Shown piece after piece: positions 59,906 to 64,000 of a DNA stretch of 64,000 nt. Every line of letters begins with the position of its first letter. Position 1 is the first letter of the stretch. Position numbers and translations under genes: made by a program. Origin of the DNA: an uncultured Bacteroidales bacterium (GTDB lineage Bacteria > Bacteroidota > Bacteroidia > Bacteroidales > P3); assembly GCA_900318835.1 (NCBI GenBank), contig ONLW01000005.1:43815-107814 (forward strand). Direction: 5' to 3'. Under the pieces are notes generated by a model that had not been told where the DNA came from, did not search any database, and saw nothing but the letters and a program-made list of their open reading frames with translations.

Positions 59906-61447
59906 TTATTTCGCGTAGTTAATGGCGCGAGTCTCGCGAATGACCGTGACCTTGATCTGGCCAGGATAGGTCATCTCGTTCTGGATCTGCTTGGAAAGGT
60001 CGAAGCTGAGCTTGTTGGCCTCCACGTCGGTCACCTTGTCGGCACCCACAATGACACGCAGCTCACGGCCGGCCTGGATGGCATAGGTCTTCACCACTCC
60101 GGGGTAGGTCATAGCCATGTCCTCGAGCTTCTTGAGGCGGTTGATGTAGGCCTCGACAACCTCGCGACGGGCGCCGGGACGGGCACCGCTGATAGCGTCG
60201 GCCACCTGAATGATGGGGCTGATGAGGTTAGTCATTTCCATCTCGTCGTGGTGGGCGCCGATGGCGTTGCAGATGTCAGGATGCTCTTTGTATTTCTCAG
60301 CGAGCTTCATGCCGAAGATAGCGTGCGGCATTTCGGGGTCGGTCTCAGGCACCTTGCCTATATCGTGCAGCAGGCCGGCGCGCTTGGCAAGCTTGGGGTT
60401 CAATCCCAGCTCGGAGGCCATGGTTGCAGCCAGGTTGGCCACCTCGCGGCTGTGCTGCAGCAAGTTCTGACCATAAGACGAACGGTACTTCATGCGACCC
60501 ACCATGCGCATTAGCTCGTGGTTCATATTGAGGATACCGAGGTCGATGCAAGTGCGCTTGCCGACCTCGTTGATCTCCTGCTCAATCTGGCGACGGGTCT
60601 TGGCCACCACCTCCTCAATGCGGGCGGGATGGATACGGCCGTCTGTGACCAGTTTGTGGAGCGACAGGCGTGCAATCTCGCGGCGCACGGGGTCGAAGCC
60701 GCTGATGATAATGGCGTCAGGCGAGTCATCGATGATAATCTCCACTCCAGTAAGGCTCTCAAGAGTACGGATATTGCGGCCTTCACGACCGATAATACGG
60801 CCCTTAACCTCTTCGTTCTCTAGATTGAAGACGCTGACAGTATTCTCAACGGCAGTCTCCGTGGCGGTACGCTGGATGCTCTGGATGACAATTTTCTTGG
60901 CCTGTTCGGCAGCGGTGATTTTGGCCTCTTCGACGATGTCCATGATGGTGGTCGAGGCTTCGGCGCGGGCGTCCTCTGTCATAGCCTCCACCAACTGCTG
61001 TTTGGCTTCCTCGGCGGTCATGCCGGCGATATGCTCAAGCTTGGTGACGCTCTCTTTATAGACTTTCTCCACTTCGGCCTGACGCTTCTTGAGGGCTTCA
61101 ATCTGGTTGTTGAGGTTCTCGCTTACACCCTTGAGTTCGTTGCTCTTCTTCTGCAACTCGTCGACCTTCTGGCTGAGATTCTGCTCGCGCTGTTTCAGCT
61201 TGTTCTCAGCCTCACGAATCTTGTTGTTCTGTTCATTGACGCGCTTCTCGTGCTCACCTTTCAGCTGGAGATACTGCTCCTTAGCCTGGAGAATCTTATC
61301 TTTCTTGATGACTTCGCCTTTCTCCTCAGCGTCCTTGAGGATCTGCTGGCTCTTGGCGAGCAACTTGTTGCGCAATACGGAGGTGGTCAGCCACATACCC
61401 ACGGCACTGCCTGCCAAAACTCCGATTATAATAGATACTACGGTCAT
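59906..61447 (-). CDS. rny: Ribonuclease Y
   Basis: The 513-residue endoribonuclease starts RNA decay at the inner membrane. It has an N-terminal membrane helix ([20 protein letters not shown]), a long coiled coil (about residues 30-170), a KH domain ([20 protein letters not shown]) and an HD domain ([12 protein letters not shown]). The length and order match RNase Y. It follows zapB and zapA, with an RNA-like region between. Confidence 0.95.
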   Translation of the reverse strand: MTVVSIIIGVLAGSAVGMWLTTSVLRNKLLAKSQQILKDAEEKGEVIKKDKILQAKEQYLQLKGEHEKRVNEQNNKIREAENKLKQREQNLSQKVDELQKKSNELKGVSENLNNQIEALKKRQAEVEKVYKESVTKLEHIAGMTAEEAKQQLVEAMTEDARAEASTTIMDIVEEAKITAAEQAKKIVIQSIQRTATETAVENTVSVFNLENEEVKGRIIGREGRNIRTLESLTGVEIIIDDSPDAIIISGFDPVRREIARLSLHKLVTDGRIHPARIEEVVAKTRRQIEQEINEVGKRTCIDLGILNMNHELMRMVGRMKYRSSYGQNLLQHSREVANLAATMASELGLNPKLAKRAGLLHDIGKVPETDPEMPHAIFGMKLAEKYKEHPDICNAIGAHHDEMEMTNLISPIIQVADAISGARPGARREVVEAYINRLKKLEDMAMTYPGVVKTYAIQAGRELRVIVGADKVTDVEANKLSFDLSKQIQNEMTYPGQIKVTVIRETRAINYAK

Positions 61448-61506
61448 TGTGTTGTTTGTTTTTTGTTGTGGGAACGGCGGTTATCGTGTCGGGTGAGAGG
61501 TCAGTC

Positions 61507-61632
61507 AAAAAAAAGAAATCCTGCATCACGGTATTTCCCGCCTGGAGTTATGGTAAACTCTGAAACTATAGGATTTGAGCGCCGGGCGTATCAGCCATAC
61601 AACCTACCCGCCCCTGAGCCGACTCGGTTTGT
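61507..61632 (-). ncRNA. Possible 6S-type RNA between zapA and rny
   Basis: The minus strand between a hairpin at the zapA stop (GTTTGTAAA/TTTACAAAC, about 61633-61660) and rny has a GC-rich 5' half and ends in AAATCCT paired with AGGATTT, enclosing a GAGTT/AACTC hairpin, then eight T. No protein is encoded. A 6S RNA next to zapA is a known arrangement in other bacteria. Whether this one has the 6S central bubble I cannot decide by eye. Confidence 0.4.
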
Positions 61633-61646
61633 AAATGGTGTTGAGT

Positions 61647-61958
61647 TTACAAACTGTTTTGGGTATTAGTCGGATGCAGGATTTGTTCCAATACGCTGTC
61701 GATGGACTGGAGCCTCTGCGCGAGGTCGGTGTCCTTGAACCGCAGCGAGTCTTGTATCTTGGTCAATTGTGTGATTTGCGTCAATGCTACCATTGCCAAC
61801 AGGTCCTGATGGTCGTTATAGGCATACTGCTTGCCATAGCTCTTGGCCTGTGCGTCGATGACACTGGCGGCCTTGCGCAAAGCCTCCTCGTCCTCGGAAG
61901 CCACGCGCAGCTTGTAGGTGCGTCCCATTATATTAACCGATGCCGATACCGTTTCCAT
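61647..61958 (-). CDS. zapA: Cell division protein ZapA
   Basis: The 103-residue protein starts METVSASVNIMGRTYKLRVA and continues as a helix (SEDEEALRKAASVIDAQAKS), the standard ZapA layout; it stabilises FtsZ bundles. It overlaps the upstream ZapB-like gene by 26 nt. The short size fits Bacteroidota homologues. Confidence 0.88.
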   Translation of the reverse strand: METVSASVNIMGRTYKLRVASEDEEALRKAASVIDAQAKSYGKQYAYNDHQDLLAMVALTQITQLTKIQDSLRFKDTDLAQRLQSIDSVLEQILHPTNTQNSL

Positions 61959-62256
61959 TGTCTTTCTTCAATATCTCAAGACTCTTGTCAATGGCGCGAA
62001 TCATTTGATTGATCTTCAGTTTTATCTCAGCACTCTCGCCTTTCTCTGACAACTTGTTCCCTAGTTTTAATAATTTGTTCTCTTCTTTTAGGTTATTTAT
62101 TGTTTTTTCACTGTTTTTCAATGCTTCTTGCAGTTCATAGCACTGGCTCTCTTTCTCCGACATCAGCCGTCGCAAACGCGCCACTTCGTCTGCCAACTGT
62201 CTCACTTTGAACTCAATCCCCGTTACCGATGTCTCAAAATCGAACATACCATTCAA
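61933..62256 (-). CDS. ZapB-like coiled-coil protein
   Basis: The 107-residue protein is almost wholly coiled coil (FKVRQLADEVARLRRLMSEK, then ALKNSEKTINNLKEENKLLK). Its place directly before zapA suggests a ZapB-type division factor, but the sequence alone shows only a coiled coil. Confidence 0.65.
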   Translation of the reverse strand: MNGMFDFETSVTGIEFKVRQLADEVARLRRLMSEKESQCYELQEALKNSEKTINNLKEENKLLKLGNKLSEKGESAEIKLKINQMIRAIDKSLEILKKDNGNGIGIG

Positions 62257-62282
62257 TGCCTATAATACTATAAAAAGCGGTG

Positions 62283-62314
62283 CAAAAATAGTAAATTTTT
62301 CTTAATCCGACAAA
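62283..62314 (-). promoter_or_regulatory. Promoter of zapB-zapA-RNA-rny
   Basis: The minus strand reads TTTG, 20 nt, TATTTTTG, a near-consensus promoter about 27 nt upstream of the ZapB-like gene. Confidence 0.75.
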
Positions 62315-62323
62315 TTTTTTTCT

Positions 62324-63466
62324 TTAGCAGTGGTCGCAATGGTGGTCATGACCGCAATCGCAGTGGTCGTGATCGTGGTGGTGTCCGCAACCGCAGTCAT
62401 GGTCATGCTCCTGTTCCTCGCGCAAGCCGCCGATGAACTGGGCTACCCAGTCCTCCTGCATCGGGTCGTCGTCCCATCCGGTAGTGTCGATGGTCACCTC
62501 GAGCAGCTTGGCAGGACCCTCACAGAAGAGCTCCACGCTGTCGGCCACGGCGGGTACCAGCACGCACTCGCCCGTGTGGACAGGAACAATGGTCTCCATG
62601 CTCTTCACCGCCGCAATGCCGTCGACACACATGTAGACCACAAAGGAGTCAACCTCCTCAAGGTTCTTGCGGATGGGGGTGTCGAAGGGAATGAGGCGCG
62701 TGGTGAAGTAGGGGCAGTCTGCCAACGTGGTAGTCTCGTTCATGTGGGCATGGTAATGCGTATGGGCATGTCCCTGGAGACCAGAGAAATCGATGGCATC
62801 CATGGCCTCCTCGGTATGCAACTGGCGCAAGTTGCCGTCGGCATCGCGACGGTTATAGTCGTAGATGCGGTAGGTGCAGTCGGAAGTCTGCTGTATCTCG
62901 GCCACCATCAAGCCTTTACCCAAAGCGTGGACACGGCCCGCGGGGATGAAATAGACATCGCCAGCCTCAGGCTCCTCACTGTGGAGCAGGTCCTCCAAGT
63001 GGCCCGCTGCCAAGGCGGCTCGATACTCCTCCTCCGTGGTGTCGCGACGAAACCCGCTGATGAGCCGGGCACCCTCGTCGGCCTCCATAACATACCACAT
63101 CTCGGTCTTGCCATAGGGCATGCCTCGCTTCTGCGCCAACTCATCGTCGGGGTGCACCTGGATGCTGAGATCTTTGGCGGCATCGATAATCTTGAACAAC
63201 AGGGGAAACTCGGTGCCAAAACGGTTGAAAACCTTGTCGCCCACCAGGTCGCCCATGTAAATCTCGATGGCCTCATTGAGCGTGTTCTCGGCCAGAAAGC
63301 CGTTGGCGATCACGCTCTCGCGTCCCTCGACACTCGAAAGGGCCCACAACTCGCCACAGTTGGGCAGGGGGGCATAGTTGAAGCCGTAGCCTTTCAGTTT
63401 GTTGCCGCCCCAGATGACATTCTTGAACAGGGGCATGAATTTCAATGGATAAAGAGCGCTCTGCAT
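62324..63466 (-). CDS. manA: Mannose-6-phosphate isomerase with His/Cys-rich tail
   Basis: The 380-residue class I enzyme interconverts mannose 6-phosphate and fructose 6-phosphate. Zinc-site motifs are IQVHPDDELAQKRG, KTEMWYV and PAGRVHALGKG. The last about 30 residues are an unusual run of His, Asp and Cys (DHDCGCGHHHDHDHCDCGHD then HHCDHC), absent from ordinary ManA. The tail could bind zinc or another metal. The ATG overlaps the stop of the upstream lipoprotein gene by one base (TGATG). Confidence 0.92.
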   Translation of the reverse strand: MQSALYPLKFMPLFKNVIWGGNKLKGYGFNYAPLPNCGELWALSSVEGRESVIANGFLAENTLNEAIEIYMGDLVGDKVFNRFGTEFPLLFKIIDAAKDLSIQVHPDDELAQKRGMPYGKTEMWYVMEADEGARLISGFRRDTTEEEYRAALAAGHLEDLLHSEEPEAGDVYFIPAGRVHALGKGLMVAEIQQTSDCTYRIYDYNRRDADGNLRQLHTEEAMDAIDFSGLQGHAHTHYHAHMNETTTLADCPYFTTRLIPFDTPIRKNLEEVDSFVVYMCVDGIAAVKSMETIVPVHTGECVLVPAVADSVELFCEGPAKLLEVTIDTTGWDDDPMQEDWVAQFIGGLREEQEHDHDCGCGHHHDHDHCDCGHDHHCDHC

Positions 63467-63693
63467 CAGTAAGACCTTGTTGTGTGACCATTAGCTTTGT
63501 TGGTGCCACGCACCTTGATATTCGACTTGACCTTGCGGCCCTTGTTCGACTTATGCCGCTCGTACATGATACCATCCGAGTAGCTTCCCGAATAGCCTCT
63601 CGCACCGCTCCCGCACGACACCTGCACGCCCGTCAGCGCCAGCACACCGGCGACAAGTATCAGTGGAAACAGTTTTTTTATTATCCGTTTCAT
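63466..63693 (-). CDS. Small lipoprotein, unknown function
   Basis: The 75-residue product has a signal peptide with lipobox (LFPLILVAGVLALTGVQVSC) and a short basic, Gly/Ser-rich mature part (GSGARGYSGSYSDGIMYERH then KSNKGRKVKSN). Lipid anchoring is likely. An upstream in-frame ATG at 63720 is less suitable. It is coupled to manA. Confidence 0.65.
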   Translation of the reverse strand: MKRIIKKLFPLILVAGVLALTGVQVSCGSGARGYSGSYSDGIMYERHKSNKGRKVKSNIKVRGTNKANGHTTRSY

Positions 63694-63726
63694 ATTTTCT
63701 CTATTGATTATCAATATCATAATAAA

Positions 63727-64000
63727 TCAGTCACTTCTATCAAATTTTACAAAATAACACATTTTTCCGTTAACTTCCAAATTTTTTTCATTTTTAGAAT
63801 CAATTATCGGTTCCTGCAACAGGTTTGAATAATCCAAATTTCCCAAGTAATCCGAATCATCCGAGGAACTAATATAGCAGGTCTCCGACGCCCGCTGGGC
63901 GTAATCCTCGACGAAGCCGTAGAAGTGCACCTCCCGGCCGGCGAACTCGTCGGGCAGGCTCATGCTGAGGCGTTTGCTGCGACGGTACACGGGCGCCGAC
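63727..64000 (-). CDS. DUF6266-like protein, C-terminal part (cut by window edge)
   Basis: The frame enters from the right edge without a start codon in the window (SAPVYRRSKRLSMSLPDEFA then GREVHFYGFVEDYAQ) and resembles the C-terminal end of DUF6266 proteins. After the expected end (SETCYIS) about 46 further residues follow; their first part (DDSDYLGNLDYSNLL) is encoded by GGATTA-type degenerate repeats. It is on the same strand as the paralogue cut by the left edge. The function is unknown. Confidence 0.55.
   Translation of the reverse strand, partial: SAPVYRRSKRLSMSLPDEFAGREVHFYGFVEDYAQRASETCYISSSDDSDYLGNLDYSNLLQEPIIDSKNEKNLEVNGKMCYFVKFDRSD

Overview
The window looks like a chromosomal segment of a GC-rich member of the order Bacteroidales. 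The evidence is Bacteroidota-type promoters (TTTG, 19-20 nt, TAnnTTTG) upstream of many genes, A-rich leaders without strong Shine-Dalgarno sites, fimbrillin-like lipoproteins, a giant protein with a type IX secretion (T9SS) C-terminal domain, the MMPL/LolA-like trio, imelysin and di-heme proteins, and the zapB-zapA-rny order. The species cannot be named from this sequence. No rRNA, CRISPR array or insertion sequence is visible.

Layout. 1-3.3 kb: end of a DUF6266-type gene, kbl, a short conserved-looking peptide and a fimbrillin-like lipoprotein. 3.3-16.8 kb: one 4,435-residue surface protein (GLUG repeats, YDG and MBG repeats, T9SS tail) whose start overlaps a previously easy-to-miss 56-residue membrane protein. 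17-23.6 kb: membrane AraC regulator, DUF2723 glycosyltransferase-like protein, LptE, an arginase-fold protein with degraded metal motifs and a C69 dipeptidase. 23.8-28.6 kb: outer-membrane protein, LolA-like and MMPL exporter operon, plus a His/Cys-rich peptide. 28.9-39.6 kb: an ABC/ABC/MptD transporter operon divergent from a porin, imelysin, di-heme oxidoreductase and cytochrome-c maturation cluster; the ResB and CcsA halves are out of frame at a 7-nt repeat. 39.7-42.8 kb: clpP, dut, a DUF1343 (NamZ-like) glycosidase and a nitroreductase-like lipoprotein. 43.0-50.0 kb: an integrated, AT-richer 7-kb element. 50-57 kb: tRNA-Ala genes, PrsW protease, a radical SAM protein, cysS, envelope proteins, a PHP phosphatase and a NUDIX hydrolase. 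57.8-64 kb: a tRNA cluster, gpmA, lgt, rny, zapA, zapB, manA, a small lipoprotein and the tail of a second DUF6266-type gene.

The most exciting part is the 7.0-kb element at 43017-50036. It is bounded by 14-bp direct repeats that copy the 3' end of a tRNA-Ala(CGC) gene. It carries a tyrosine integrase next to the tRNA, two small DNA-binding proteins, a gene II/X-like replication protein and a set of small proteins ending in a DUF5681-like protein of the kind often found beside phage terminase genes. It also has two matching operator-like dyads, paired 21-bp repeats near both ends and a promoter that would make a 64-nt hairpin RNA. No capsid, portal, large terminase, Zot or mobilization gene is visible. 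The plan resembles a phage satellite or a minimal integrative replicon.

A second theme is the host chromosome's degenerate short-period repeats. Arrays with an 11-nt period lie between genes, several capped by long palindromes. Arrays with a 7-nt period lie inside coding sequence, often in signal peptides. One 7-nt array sits at the ResB/CcsA frame break, where one more unit would restore a single reading frame.
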